A stretch of DNA of 64,000 bases, from NCBI RefSeq assembly GCF_001457815.1, contig NZ_LN898216.1, forward strand, positions 260,541 to 324,540, read 5' to 3'. Below, in pieces: positions 44,243 through 53,286 of the stretch. The stretch is from Vitreoscilla massiliensis. GTDB lineage: Bacteria; Pseudomonadota; Gammaproteobacteria; Burkholderiales; Neisseriaceae. The stretch's first letter is position 1. The number at the start of each line of letters is the position of its first letter. Below the pieces are notes generated by a model that saw only the letters and a program-made list of their open reading frames with translations, was not told the origin of the DNA and did no database searches. A program made the translations under genes and the position numbers.

Positions 44243-45148
44243 TCAGCAGCCTGTGGTGGTTTCAGGCCGCTTTGATTTTAGGGGAAATGCCCAATTCAAA
44301 TTCATGCCCGCCACCGACAACAAAATCAAACCCGCGGCGAGGATTTGCCACATGTTTAACACATGATTGAAGACCCACCAATCGAGCAACACCGCCACCA
44401 ATGGGTAGACAAACGACAAGGCGGCAAACAAATACGTTGGCAAGCGACTGATGGCGGCATACACCAGCGACATCATCACCGCGGTATTGACCACGCCGAG
44501 CATGATCACACTCAACCATTGCACCGAAGTCTGGGGCACGTTGCTCAAAGCCCCGAACGGCAACATGATGGCCATGCCCACCAACACCTGCATCAAGGTC
44601 ACACTGGTGGCCGGCGTTTTGGGCATGCGTTTGGCGATGAGTGTGCCGGCAGCGTAAAACGTCGCCGCCGCCAAAGACAAGGCAATGCCGAGCACATAAT
44701 GGTCGCCGCTCAAGCTCACACCACCGCGCGCCAATACCAACATCACCATGCCAATCAAACCCAAGCCCAACCACAGCCAGCGGTTCAGCCCCATCCGTTC
44801 TTGGAAAAATGCCATGCCACCGACCACCACCAATAAGGGCTGCGTTTGGTAGACGATGGTGGCCACGCCTATCGACACATAATGAAAACTTTGGAAGAAA
44901 CACACCCAGTTCAATACCAGCGTCGTGCCAGCGGCCACAGACCACAACAGTTGCGCACGCGTGAGCCAACCCTTATGAATGCGGCCTGTAAACAGCATAA
45001 AGCCCAATAAGGCGACAAAGCCAAACAGGCAGCGCCAAAACACCACGCTGAAACTGGGCAGTGCCGCCCATGTTGCCCACAAACCCACCCCACCCGATAA
45101 AGTCATGGCGGTGGTCATTTGTGCCACGCCGACTTGTTGTTGATTCAT
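44243..45148 (-). CDS. EamA/DMT-superfamily transporter
   Basis: A 301-residue, ten-helix drug/metabolite transporter with two EamA halves (MTLSGGVGLWATWAALPSF...; GIALSLAAATFYAAGTLIAK). VVFWRCLFGFVAL is the usual first-repeat signature. Substrate unknown, perhaps an amino acid, because an Lrp-family regulator is divergently transcribed next to it. The second of two ATGs is preferred, 6 bases after GGAG. It lies 7 bp upstream of the nrtR-like gene and may be co-transcribed. Confidence 0.87.
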   Translation of the reverse strand: MNQQQVGVAQMTTAMTLSGGVGLWATWAALPSFSVVFWRCLFGFVALLGFMLFTGRIHKGWLTRAQLLWSVAAGTTLVLNWVCFFQSFHYVSIGVATIVYQTQPLLVVVGGMAFFQERMGLNRWLWLGLGLIGMVMLVLARGGVSLSGDHYVLGIALSLAAATFYAAGTLIAKRMPKTPATSVTLMQVLVGMAIMLPFGALSNVPQTSVQWLSVIMLGVVNTAVMMSLVYAAISRLPTYLFAALSFVYPLVAVLLDWWVFNHVLNMWQILAAGLILLSVAGMNLNWAFPLKSKRPETTTGC

Positions 45149-45265
45149 CATGCTCTCCTTTAACTATGTGCACAGTATCATGCATAGGCGCGCCGGCGAC
45201 TATGGAGCGACTAAGGAATTTCTGCTATCTTGCTTGGGAAAATAAGGAATTTACAGGACGCTGCT

Positions 45266-45709
45266 TTGTTAGATAAGTTAGACCAAAAAATCATCTCCCT
45301 TTTGCACCAAAACGCCCGCATTGCCTACAAAGAAGTGGCCGCACAAGTGGGTTTGTCTGCGCCGGCGGTGACTGAGCGCATCGCCCGTTTGCAAGAACGC
45401 GGCATCATCCGAGGCTACCATGCCGAATTGGATTTTTTGGCCTGCGGCTACCCGTTGGAAGCGGTGTGGTTGGTGCGCACCCACCACCAGCAATTGTTCG
45501 CCGCCATAGACTTGGTCAAAAGCCTGCCGGAAGTGGTGAGCTGCGACACTGTGACCGGTGAAAACTGTCTGTTGGTGCGCTTGTTCGCCACCAGTGTGGC
45601 CCATCTCGACCAGCTCACCTATCAAGTGTTGGCTTATGGCGAGGTCAATACCATGATCGTCAAACAACACGTGGTCAGCCCGCGCTTGCCACCATTGCAA
45701 CAGCCATAA
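45266..45709 (+). CDS. Lrp/AsnC-family transcriptional regulator
   Basis: About 147 residues. The N-terminal helix-turn-helix (LDQKIISLLHQNARIAYKEV, then VGLSAPAVTERIARLQERGI) is followed by the RAM ligand-binding domain (LPEVVSCDTVTGENCLLVRL). It probably controls the divergent EamA transporter. No ATG fits; TTG at 45266 has AGGAC upstream, while TTG at 45230 would add 12 residues. The ribosome site lies inside a degenerate uptake sequence (tttacaggacgct). Confidence 0.85.
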   Translation: MLDKLDQKIISLLHQNARIAYKEVAAQVGLSAPAVTERIARLQERGIIRGYHAELDFLACGYPLEAVWLVRTHHQQLFAAIDLVKSLPEVVSCDTVTGENCLLVRLFATSVAHLDQLTYQVLAYGEVNTMIVKQHVVSPRLPPLQQP

Positions 45710-45710
45710 A

Positions 45711-45737
45711 AAAACAGCATGGGAAACATGCTGTTTT
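45711..45737. terminator. Terminator between the Lrp gene and pnuC
   Basis: aaaaacagcatg and catgctgtttt form a strong stem with A and T flanks, usable in both directions. An uptake sequence follows at 45741. Confidence 0.83.
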
Positions 45738-45752
45738 GGGTTTACAGGCCGC

Positions 45753-46451
45753 TTAAGCCGCTTGTGCTTGCAACATCTGCGCGCGTTGGCGCTCTGAGCG
45801 TTTCCAAGCCATCAAGCCTTGCACTGCCAACACCACGAAGATGGCGTATTGCAATGAGGTAATGCCATAGCCTTTGTACAACATCAGCGGCACCATCACC
45901 ACATCGCCAACAATCCACATCGTCCATGAATCAATTTTGCGCTGTGCTTGGAACCACATGCCGATGAAGAACACCGCCGCAATGCTGGCATCCAAATAGT
46001 CTACCCAACCAAAATGGTGCACGCCGATTTGTGTCCAACCGGCAGCGCTGAAACCGTCTTGTATCCAAGGGCGGAAATAATATACCGTCAATACAAAAGC
46101 AAAGCTGGCAATCCACACCACCGCCGCCCACAGCCAATCGCGCTTGTCCGCCCATGTCACTTGCACGTGCACATGGTCGGTATCGGCTTGCTGGTACCAC
46201 AATACCCAACCGTATATAGACATGGCAGTGTAATAGAAATTGATAATGGTTTCGCCATACATGCCCCAGCGGAAAAACAAATAAGTGTAAAGCACGGTTG
46301 AAACGATGCCAGTCGGAAAAATACCAATGTGGCGGCGCTGCGCCAACAATACCGAAATCACCCCGAATACCGCGGCCAAGCTTTCGACGATGATTTGCGC
46401 GCGCGTGTAGCTTTCGTATGGCGCCAATAAATACTGCACGATGTCTGTCAT
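45753..46451 (-). CDS. pnuC: Nicotinamide riboside transporter PnuC
   Basis: A 232-residue membrane protein of the PnuC family. ESLAAVFGVISVLLAQRRHI, YLFFRWGMYGETIINFYY and IYGWVLWYQQ match the conserved helices. PnuC facilitates entry of nicotinamide riboside, trapped by phosphorylation. The ATG at 46451 is chosen because the family core starts within 15 residues; upstream in-frame starts (46466, 46550) are possible. An uptake sequence at 45741-45755 overlaps the stop region. Confidence 0.9.
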   Translation of the reverse strand: MTDIVQYLLAPYESYTRAQIIVESLAAVFGVISVLLAQRRHIGIFPTGIVSTVLYTYLFFRWGMYGETIINFYYTAMSIYGWVLWYQQADTDHVHVQVTWADKRDWLWAAVVWIASFAFVLTVYYFRPWIQDGFSAAGWTQIGVHHFGWVDYLDASIAAVFFIGMWFQAQRKIDSWTMWIVGDVVMVPLMLYKGYGITSLQYAIFVVLAVQGLMAWKRSERQRAQMLQAQAA

Positions 46452-46601
46452 GTTTGCTGTTTCCATGCGGGTTGTGTCTGAAAAAATAGGCGCACGCAGC
46501 AAAGGTGCGGTGCGCCGTGCACTATATACCGATATGCAGCCGTGCACCAAGCAGGTTTAAAGCCAGCTTGGTGGATTTACAGGCCGCGCTTCAGCAAAAT
46601 C

Positions 46602-46949
46602 TCAGCGTTTGCGCAATTTGGTCGTATGCCCTGCCCGCGGCGTGCGCAACCCAACCACATTCAACACCGCGCCCACAATGAACAACAGCCACAACAGCGG
46701 CACCAAGATAATCAGCTGTATCCCGCTGTAACAGCCCGTGCAATCCTTGGCCAAATATGTCATTAACTCCACACTGCCCACCGCCAACAGCACACTCAAG
46801 CCATGCAGTGCCATGCCGAAGTAAAACGGCTTGCGCTGAGGAATGGCGGTTTTTTTCAAGGCCAATACCAGCCACACCACCAAAGCCAACAGCGATGGAC
46901 AAAACAGCAACACCACTTGCAGGGTCAAAACCATGTCGCTCCATCCCAT
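46602..46949 (-). CDS. Small membrane protein of unknown function
   Basis: A 115-residue protein with about three hydrophobic helices (MVLTLQVVLLFCPSLLALVV; YFGMALHGLSVLLAVGSVEL; IQLIILVPLLWLLFIVGAV). Two close cysteines (CTGC) lie between helices 2 and 3. GGAGGTGCG gives a strong ribosome site before the ATG at 46949. No family recognised. Confidence 0.72.
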   Translation of the reverse strand: MGWSDMVLTLQVVLLFCPSLLALVVWLVLALKKTAIPQRKPFYFGMALHGLSVLLAVGSVELMTYLAKDCTGCYSGIQLIILVPLLWLLFIVGAVLNVVGLRTPRAGHTTKLRKR

Positions 46950-47033
46950 TTCGCACCTCCTTTGTGTTGTTCCACTTTCAGACCTCAATACCTGCTTGAG
47001 ATTCACCATGCAAACTAACACAGCACGCACACA

Positions 47034-47065
47034 AAAGCGGCCTGTAAATGCTTTACAGGCCGCTT
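47034..47065. terminator. Inverted uptake-sequence pair downstream of carB
   Basis: aagcggcctgtaaa and its inverse are about 4 bp apart, 22 bp after the carB stop. Confidence 0.72.
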
Positions 47066-47087
47066 ATTCATGCTTTAAGTAGCAAGA

Positions 47088-50000
47088 TTACTGTTGCTGC
47101 AAACGCGCATGCAATTCTTGTACGCTGTACACATCGGTATCGTTCAAAGACTTCACGCCTTCACTCATGGCTTCGCCACCGGCGATGGTGGTGTACAGCG
47201 GAATGCGGTTGTTCAATGAAGTTCGGCGGATGGAATGGCTGTCTTTAATCGACTGCACATCGCTGGACACCGTGTTGATTACCACTGCCACGTCGCCATT
47301 TTTAATCATGTCGACGATGTGTGGACGGCCTTCCAACACTTTGTTCACCACTTGCACGATGATGCCTTTTTCTTTCAAGTAAGCAGCCGTGCCGCGGGTG
47401 GCACACAAACCATAGCCCAACTCTTGGAAGTTGCGCGCGGTTTTTTCCACATACGGTTTGTCTTGCTCACGCACCGACAAGAACACTTTACCGACGCTAG
47501 GAATGCGTTCACCCGCACCCAATTGCGCTTTCAAATAGGCTTCTGAGAAGTCCACACCCACACCCATCACTTCACCAGTAGAGCGCATTTCTGGGCCCAA
47601 AATGGTGTCGACACCTGGGAATTTGATGAATGGGAACACCGCTTCTTTGACGCTGTAATACGGTGGAATCACTTCTTGGGTGAACTGTTGTTCGTTCAAG
47701 CTGATGCCGGCCATCGCACGCGCGGCGATTTTCGCCAATTGCACGCCAGTGGCTTTGCTGACAAACGGTACGGTACGTGAAGCACGTGGGTTCACTTCCA
47801 ACACATACACCACATCATCTTGTACGGCGAATTGCACGTTCATCAAACCCACTACTTGTAAGGCTTGCGCCATTTCTTTGGTTTGGCGACGGATTTCGTC
47901 TTGGATGTGTTGTGGCAATGAATAAGGTGGAATTGAGCAACCTGAGTCACCTGAGTGCACACCGGCTTGTTCAATGTGTTGCATGATGCCACCGATGACC
48001 ACTTGTTCACCATCGGCGATACAATCCACGTCCACTTCAATCGCGTGGTTCAAGAAGAAGTCGAGCAATACTGGGCTGTCGTTAGACACGCTTACTGCTT
48101 CGCGCATGTATTGACCCAATTCGTCGGCATTGTTCACCACTTGCATGGCGCGACCGCCCAACACATACGAAGGACGTACCACCAATGGGTAGCCGATTTC
48201 GGCAGCCAAGGTAATCGCTTCTTCATTGGTACGCGCAGTGCGGTTTTCTGGTTGGCGCAAGCCCAAATCTTTCAAGATTTGTTGGAAGCGTTCGCGGTCT
48301 TCGGCTGCGTCAATGCTGTCAGCAGAGGTACCGATGATGTTCACGCCGTTTTCCACCAAGGCATTGGCCAATTTCAATGGCGTTTGACCACCGTAATGCA
48401 CAATCAAGCCGTAAGGTTGTTCAACCTTCACGATTTCCAACACGTCTTCCAAAGTCAAAGGCTCGAAATACAAGCGGTCTGACGTATCGAAGTCGGTAGA
48501 CACGGTTTCAGGGTTACAGTTGACCATGATGGTTTCAAAGCCGCTTTCACGCAAAGCCAAAGCCGCGTGCACACAGCAATAGTCAAACTCAATGCCTTGA
48601 CCAATGCGGTTAGGGCCACCGCCCAAAATCATGATTTTTTTGCGGTCGCTTGGATTGGCTTCGCACTCTTCTTCGTAAGTTGAGTACATGTAAGCGGTAT
48701 CGGTAGCGAATTCGGCCGCGCAAGTGTCCACGCGTTTGTACACGGGGTGCAAATTCAAACCATGGCGGTGAGCGCGCACTTCGTCTTCAGACACATTCAA
48801 CAAAGCCGCCATGCGTTTGTCGGCAAAGCCTTTGCGTTTCAAGCGACGCAATACGGTGTAATCCAAGTCTTGCAATGAGCCTGCAGCAATCTTGCTTTCT
48901 TCTTCAATCAAGTCACGCAATTGCGCCAAGAACCAAGGGTCGATTTTGCTGATTTCGAAGATTTCTTCCAAAGTCATGCCAATGCGGAAGGCATCTGCCA
49001 CATACAAAATGCGTTCTGGGCCAGGAGAACCCACTTCACGGATGATTTCAGATTTGTCGCGGGTGCGGCTGTCGAAACCTGCCAAGCCAGTTTCCAAACC
49101 ACGCAAGGCTTTGTGCACAGACTCTTGGAAAGTACGGCCGATGGCCATCACTTCACCCACTGATTTCATTTGTGTGGTCAAACGGTCGTCGGCTGCAGGG
49201 AATTTTTCAAACGCAAAACGGGGCACTTTGGTCACGACATAGTCGATAGAAGGCTCAAACGATGCTGGTGTGCGGCCACCGGTGATGTCGTTGTGCAATT
49301 CGTTCAAGGTGTAACCCACGGCCAATTTCGCGGCGACTTTGGCAATCGGGAAACCTGTGGCTTTCGATGCCAAGGCGGATGAACGTGACACACGTGGGTT
49401 CATCTCGATGACGATCATTTCACCGGTTTCTGGGTTGGTGGCGAACTGTACGTTAGAGCCACCAGTGTCCACACCGATTTCACGCAACACCGCCAAAGAG
49501 GCATTGCGCATGATTTGGTATTCTTTGTCGGTCAAGGTTTGTGCCGGTGCCACGGTGATGGAGTCGCCAGTGTGCACGCCACAAGGATCGAAGTTTTCAA
49601 TCGAGCAAATGATGATGCAGTTGTCCGCTTTGTCGCGCACCACTTCCATCTCATACTCTTTCCAGCCCAAAATCGATTGTTCAATCAACAATTCGTGTGT
49701 TGGAGAAGCGTCGAAACCACGCTCACAAATCGCCAAGAATTCTTCTTTATTGTAAGCAATACCGCCGCCCGAACCGCCCATGGTGAATGAAGGACGAATC
49801 AAGGTTGGGAAGCCTACTTTTACTTGCGCTGCCAACGATTCTTCCATGGTGTGGCAGATGTACGATTGTGGGCAATGCAAACCGATTTTTTCCATCGCCA
49901 ATTTAAAGCGACCACGGTCTTCGGCTTTGTCGATGGCGTCTTCAGACGCACCAATCAATTCCACATTGTATTTTTTCAACACGCCATTGCGCGCCAAATC

Positions 50001-50300
50001 CAAAGCACAGTTCAATGCGGTTTGGCCACCCATGGTTGGCAAGATGGCATCAGGGCGCTCTTTGGCGATGATTTGCTCAACAGTTTGCCAACGGATGGGC
50101 TCAATGTAAGTCACATCGGCCATGTCAGGGTCGGTCATGATGGTGGCTGGGTTGGAGTTCACCAACACCACTTTATAACCTTCTTCACGCAAGGCTTTAC
50201 ATGCTTGTGCGCCAGAATAGTCAAACTCACACGCTTGACCGATGACGATAGGACCTGCGCCTATGATCAAGATGGTTTTTAAGTCGGTACGTTTAGGCAT
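47088..50300 (-). CDS. carB: Carbamoyl-phosphate synthase large subunit
   Basis: A 1070-residue synthetase. Two ATP-grasp halves are visible: ILIIGAGPIVIGQACEFDYS at the start and MILGGGPNRIGQGIEFDY in the second half, with the allosteric MGS-like domain at the C-terminus (LGYGLCATRGTAAYLKEKG). It makes carbamoyl phosphate from bicarbonate, ATP and ammonia supplied by CarA, for pyrimidine and arginine synthesis. It is separated from carA by two unrelated genes. Full length. Confidence 0.98.
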   Translation of the reverse strand: MPKRTDLKTILIIGAGPIVIGQACEFDYSGAQACKALREEGYKVVLVNSNPATIMTDPDMADVTYIEPIRWQTVEQIIAKERPDAILPTMGGQTALNCALDLARNGVLKKYNVELIGASEDAIDKAEDRGRFKLAMEKIGLHCPQSYICHTMEESLAAQVKVGFPTLIRPSFTMGGSGGGIAYNKEEFLAICERGFDASPTHELLIEQSILGWKEYEMEVVRDKADNCIIICSIENFDPCGVHTGDSITVAPAQTLTDKEYQIMRNASLAVLREIGVDTGGSNVQFATNPETGEMIVIEMNPRVSRSSALASKATGFPIAKVAAKLAVGYTLNELHNDITGGRTPASFEPSIDYVVTKVPRFAFEKFPAADDRLTTQMKSVGEVMAIGRTFQESVHKALRGLETGLAGFDSRTRDKSEIIREVGSPGPERILYVADAFRIGMTLEEIFEISKIDPWFLAQLRDLIEEESKIAAGSLQDLDYTVLRRLKRKGFADKRMAALLNVSEDEVRAHRHGLNLHPVYKRVDTCAAEFATDTAYMYSTYEEECEANPSDRKKIMILGGGPNRIGQGIEFDYCCVHAALALRESGFETIMVNCNPETVSTDFDTSDRLYFEPLTLEDVLEIVKVEQPYGLIVHYGGQTPLKLANALVENGVNIIGTSADSIDAAEDRERFQQILKDLGLRQPENRTARTNEEAITLAAEIGYPLVVRPSYVLGGRAMQVVNNADELGQYMREAVSVSNDSPVLLDFFLNHAIEVDVDCIADGEQVVIGGIMQHIEQAGVHSGDSGCSIPPYSLPQHIQDEIRRQTKEMAQALQVVGLMNVQFAVQDDVVYVLEVNPRASRTVPFVSKATGVQLAKIAARAMAGISLNEQQFTQEVIPPYYSVKEAVFPFIKFPGVDTILGPEMRSTGEVMGVGVDFSEAYLKAQLGAGERIPSVGKVFLSVREQDKPYVEKTARNFQELGYGLCATRGTAAYLKEKGIIVQVVNKVLEGRPHIVDMIKNGDVAVVINTVSSDVQSIKDSHSIRRTSLNNRIPLYTTIAGGEAMSEGVKSLNDTDVYSVQELHARLQQQ

Positions 50301-50316
50301 AGTAATCTCTTATCTT

Positions 50317-50342
50317 TCAGGCCGCATACAAGCGGCCTGTAC
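50317..50342. repeat. Short inverted uptake-sequence pair upstream of carB
   Basis: caggccgc and gcggcctg flank a 6-bp loop between the leuE-like stop and the carB start, placing a hairpin in the carB leader. It could attenuate or terminate transcription between carA and carB. Confidence 0.6.
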
Positions 50343-50352
50343 ATATTAAAAT

Positions 50353-51000
50353 CTAATTGGCAATCGTTGCTGTCCACAATTTGACAGCAAAACTCATGAA
50401 CAAAGCACCTACAGAGGCAAGGCCGGTGGCCGCAATCTTGTGACGGCTGCGAAACCAGCGCACCAAATGCGCCCCTGAAAAAATCAACACGCTTAAGTAA
50501 GTCAAACTCACCACTTGCAAAATGCCTGCAAGCACAGCGAAACTCACCACAGGATACGGATAGCTTGGATCAACAAACTGCACGAAAAACGAAATAAAGA
50601 ACAAAATGGCTTTGGGATTGAGCAAGCTCAAAAACAGCGCCCGTCCAAACACATTCGGGTTTTGCAAACTCGGTTCAGCCACGGTCTCAGAAACCGGTTT
50701 CATCCAGCCTTTGATGGCGCCGATGATCATCTTCGTGCCCAAATAGGCCAAATAAGCACCGCCGACATATTTAATGACATTAAAAATGGCCGGATACTTA
50801 ATCATCAATGAAGCCGCGCCCAACGCCGAAAAAGTCATCAATACCAAGTCGCCGATGAACACACCGGCCGCAGCGGTATAGCCTTTTCTCACCCCGTATT
50901 GCGCACCCACGGTCAGACAAAACATGGAATTGGGCCCAGGCAACAAAATGATGGCAATCACACCAATCACATAAGTCGGTAAATCAATCACACCTAACAT
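50353..51000 (-). CDS. LysE/RhtB-family exporter, LeuE-like
   Basis: A 215-residue, six-helix amino-acid exporter. VIAIILLPGPNSMFCLTVGA holds the PGP motif of the family, and AAGVFIGDLVLMTFSALGAA with YVGGAYLAYLGTKMI resembles E. coli LeuE. Likely exports leucine or similar amino acids. AAGGAG precedes the ATG. It overlaps the PhzF-like gene by 7 bp, so the two are coupled. Confidence 0.87.
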   Translation of the reverse strand: MLGVIDLPTYVIGVIAIILLPGPNSMFCLTVGAQYGVRKGYTAAAGVFIGDLVLMTFSALGAASLMIKYPAIFNVIKYVGGAYLAYLGTKMIIGAIKGWMKPVSETVAEPSLQNPNVFGRALFLSLLNPKAILFFISFFVQFVDPSYPYPVVSFAVLAGILQVVSLTYLSVLIFSGAHLVRWFRSRHKIAATGLASVGALFMSFAVKLWTATIAN

Positions 51001-51890
51001 GATTCCGTCTCCTTAATCGCTTGTGGCACACTCAAACTGCCATGACCCACCACGATGGTTTCACCGCCCACATAAATCAAACCTGCGGCGCTGGTACGCA
51101 AATGCAAACGGTTGGGACGGCGCAGATAATCACCTTGCTGTATCAACCATTCCACATCGCTCAAACCATGGGCCAAACACCAACCGCCCAAATTGGCACA
51201 GGCTGAACCTGTACCAATGTCTTCGGTCAAGGCATTGCCCACGGCGCTGAAAAAGCGCACACGCACATAGCGGTTTTTCTCATGCCACAAATACACCGCT
51301 GCCCGCTTGCCTTGCTTGGCAAACCACGCCGACAATTTGGCCGCATCGGGCTTGATGCTGCCCAATACCTCGGTCTGACTCACTTCCAACAACAATTGTT
51401 CGCTGCCAGTATTGACCCAAGCCGGCGCGCTGGAGATGGACAATTCATCCAAACCCAAAGCCGCCAACAATTCAGCCACCTCAGCACTGTCCACATCGCT
51501 GCACACACCTTGCTCTCGGGTAAAGGTGTAGCGCATTTTGTCGCGTTGCAATTGGGTCATGCCCGCTTCGGTTTGCACGCTGAATTCCGCCGGCAAGCGC
51601 TTCAATTGATCCAATACCCGTGCCGCCCCAATAACAGGGTGTCCTGCGAACGGCAATTCATAATCAGGCGTGAAAATGCGCAATTTAGCCACCGCTTCCT
51701 CGCTTTTAAACGCGAACACGGTTTCGGCCAAATTCATTTGTATCGCGATGGCTTGCATGTCAGCATCGCTCAAACCATCGGCATGCGGAAACACCGCCAA
51801 TGGGTTGCCAGCAAAATGACTGGGTGCAAACACATTCACCAGCACATAAGCGTAATCATGTAATTCCGTAGGCAAAGACATGGCATTCAT
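50994..51890 (-). CDS. PhzF-family epimerase/isomerase-like protein
   Basis: A 298-residue protein with the two-lobed diaminopimelate-epimerase-like PhzF fold. VNVFAPSHFAGNPLAVFP and MNLAETVFAF (carrying the conserved glutamate), then DIGTGSACANLGGW in the second lobe, are diagnostic. Substrate unknown; not evidence for phenazine synthesis. Another ATG three codons in is possible. Lies 21 bp after carA. Confidence 0.88.
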   Translation of the reverse strand: MNAMSLPTELHDYAYVLVNVFAPSHFAGNPLAVFPHADGLSDADMQAIAIQMNLAETVFAFKSEEAVAKLRIFTPDYELPFAGHPVIGAARVLDQLKRLPAEFSVQTEAGMTQLQRDKMRYTFTREQGVCSDVDSAEVAELLAALGLDELSISSAPAWVNTGSEQLLLEVSQTEVLGSIKPDAAKLSAWFAKQGKRAAVYLWHEKNRYVRVRFFSAVGNALTEDIGTGSACANLGGWCLAHGLSDVEWLIQQGDYLRRPNRLHLRTSAAGLIYVGGETIVVGHGSLSVPQAIKETESC

Positions 51891-51911
51891 GGTTTACAGG
51901 CCGCTTTCTGT

Positions 51912-53051
51912 TTAGGATTTCGCTGACATCGCGTTGATGAAACGGTCAAACAAGTAAGCCACATCGTGCGGGCCAGGGCTCGCTTCTGGGTGACCTTGGA
52001 ATGAGAACGCTTCTTGGTCTGTCAATTCTATGCCTTGCACCGAACCATCAAACAATGAACGGTGGGTCACACGCACATTGGCCGGCAAACTGGCTTCATC
52101 CACTTCAAAACCGTGGTTTTGGCTGGTAATCATCACCTTATTGGCATCCACATCTTGCACGGGATGGTTGGCACCGTGGTGACCAAATGGCATTTTGCGG
52201 GTTTTACCGCCAACAGCCAAACCCAATAATTGGTGACCCAAGCAAATACCGAACAATGGTTTTTTGCTGGCCAAAATTTCTTGAATGGCAGTAATCGCAT
52301 AATCGCAAGGCTGCGGGTCGCCAGGACCATTCGATAAAAACACGCCATCTGGATTCAAAGCCAACACATCTTTGGCAGGTGTTTGGGCAGGAACCACAGT
52401 CAAACGACAACCGCGTTCAGCCAACATGCGCAAGATATTGGTTTTCACACCATAATCATAAGCCACCACATGGAATGGTTGCTGAGCGGGTTTTTGGAAA
52501 CCATGTTCCAAAGTCCACTCGCCTTCAGTCCATTCATAAGACACAGCACAAGTCACTTCTTTGGCCAAGTCTTTGCCTGCCATAGAGCCAAATGCTTTGG
52601 CTTGTTCCAAAGCACGCGCTTCGTCGGCCGCAGTCAAATCATTACCGGTCAAAATACAACCTGCTTGAGCACCTTTATCACGCAAAATGCGGGTCAAACG
52701 ACGGGTATCAATATCGGCAATGGCAACGGTTTGATTCGCCACCAAATAGTCTTGTAAGCTTTGTTCAGAGCGGAAATTGCTTGCCACGATAGGCAAATCA
52801 CGAATAATCAAACCGGCGGCAAACACTTGTCGTGATTCAGTGTCTTGTGAGTTGCAACCTGTATTACCAATATGGGGATAGGTCAAAGTGACCATTTGTT
52901 TGGTGTATGATGGATCAGTTAATATTTCTTGGTAGCCGGTCATCGCGGTATTGAATACCACTTCACCCACGGTACTACCTTCAAAACCAATGGATTGACC
53001 ACGGAAAACACTTCCGTCAGCCAATACCAAAATTGCAGCAGTTGTCGTCAT
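51912..53051 (-). CDS. carA: Carbamoyl-phosphate synthase small subunit
   Basis: A 379-residue glutaminase subunit. The N-terminal domain (ILVLADGSVFRGQSIG) is followed by a class I amidotransferase: the nucleophile lies in FGICLGHQLLGLA, and the catalytic His/Glu in FSFQGHPEASPG. It delivers ammonia to CarB. The ATG at 53051 is chosen because GGAAT precedes it and the family begins here; a frame extending to 53195 is leader sequence. Confidence 0.97.
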   Translation of the reverse strand: MTTTAAILVLADGSVFRGQSIGFEGSTVGEVVFNTAMTGYQEILTDPSYTKQMVTLTYPHIGNTGCNSQDTESRQVFAAGLIIRDLPIVASNFRSEQSLQDYLVANQTVAIADIDTRRLTRILRDKGAQAGCILTGNDLTAADEARALEQAKAFGSMAGKDLAKEVTCAVSYEWTEGEWTLEHGFQKPAQQPFHVVAYDYGVKTNILRMLAERGCRLTVVPAQTPAKDVLALNPDGVFLSNGPGDPQPCDYAITAIQEILASKKPLFGICLGHQLLGLAVGGKTRKMPFGHHGANHPVQDVDANKVMITSQNHGFEVDEASLPANVRVTHRSLFDGSVQGIELTDQEAFSFQGHPEASPGPHDVAYLFDRFINAMSAKS

Positions 53052-53241
53052 TTGGATTCCATTCTTTTCTGCAACAAACAGATAGCATGTTGTTTGTATT
53101 GCGTTTTTTAAAGCCATGCGAATTATGGTTAAAAAAAAACACGCCACACAGTGTACTAACAACTGTGTTACGTGCTTTTTTGACATGTCATCCATGCCTT
53201 AGAAGCAAGCTATTTTACTGAATTTACGACATTTAAGCAAT

Positions 53242-53278
53242 AAAAAAGCTACCCTATTTCTAGGGTAGCTTTTTTTTC
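53242..53278. terminator. Terminator after the pilC-like gene
   Basis: gctaccctatttctagggtagc, flanked by A6 and T8, forms a strong stem-loop in either direction; it serves the pilC-like transcript and insulates carA. Confidence 0.9.
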
Positions 53279-53286
53279 ATGCCAAA

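Noticed and set aside
46500..46545. NrtR operator upstream of pnuC
   Set aside because: The AT-rich stretch near 46522-46535 does not share the arms of the 43130 palindrome.
50994..51890. Phenazine biosynthesis role for the PhzF-like gene
   Set aside because: No other phz genes are present; PhzF-fold proteins are widespread with other or unknown functions.
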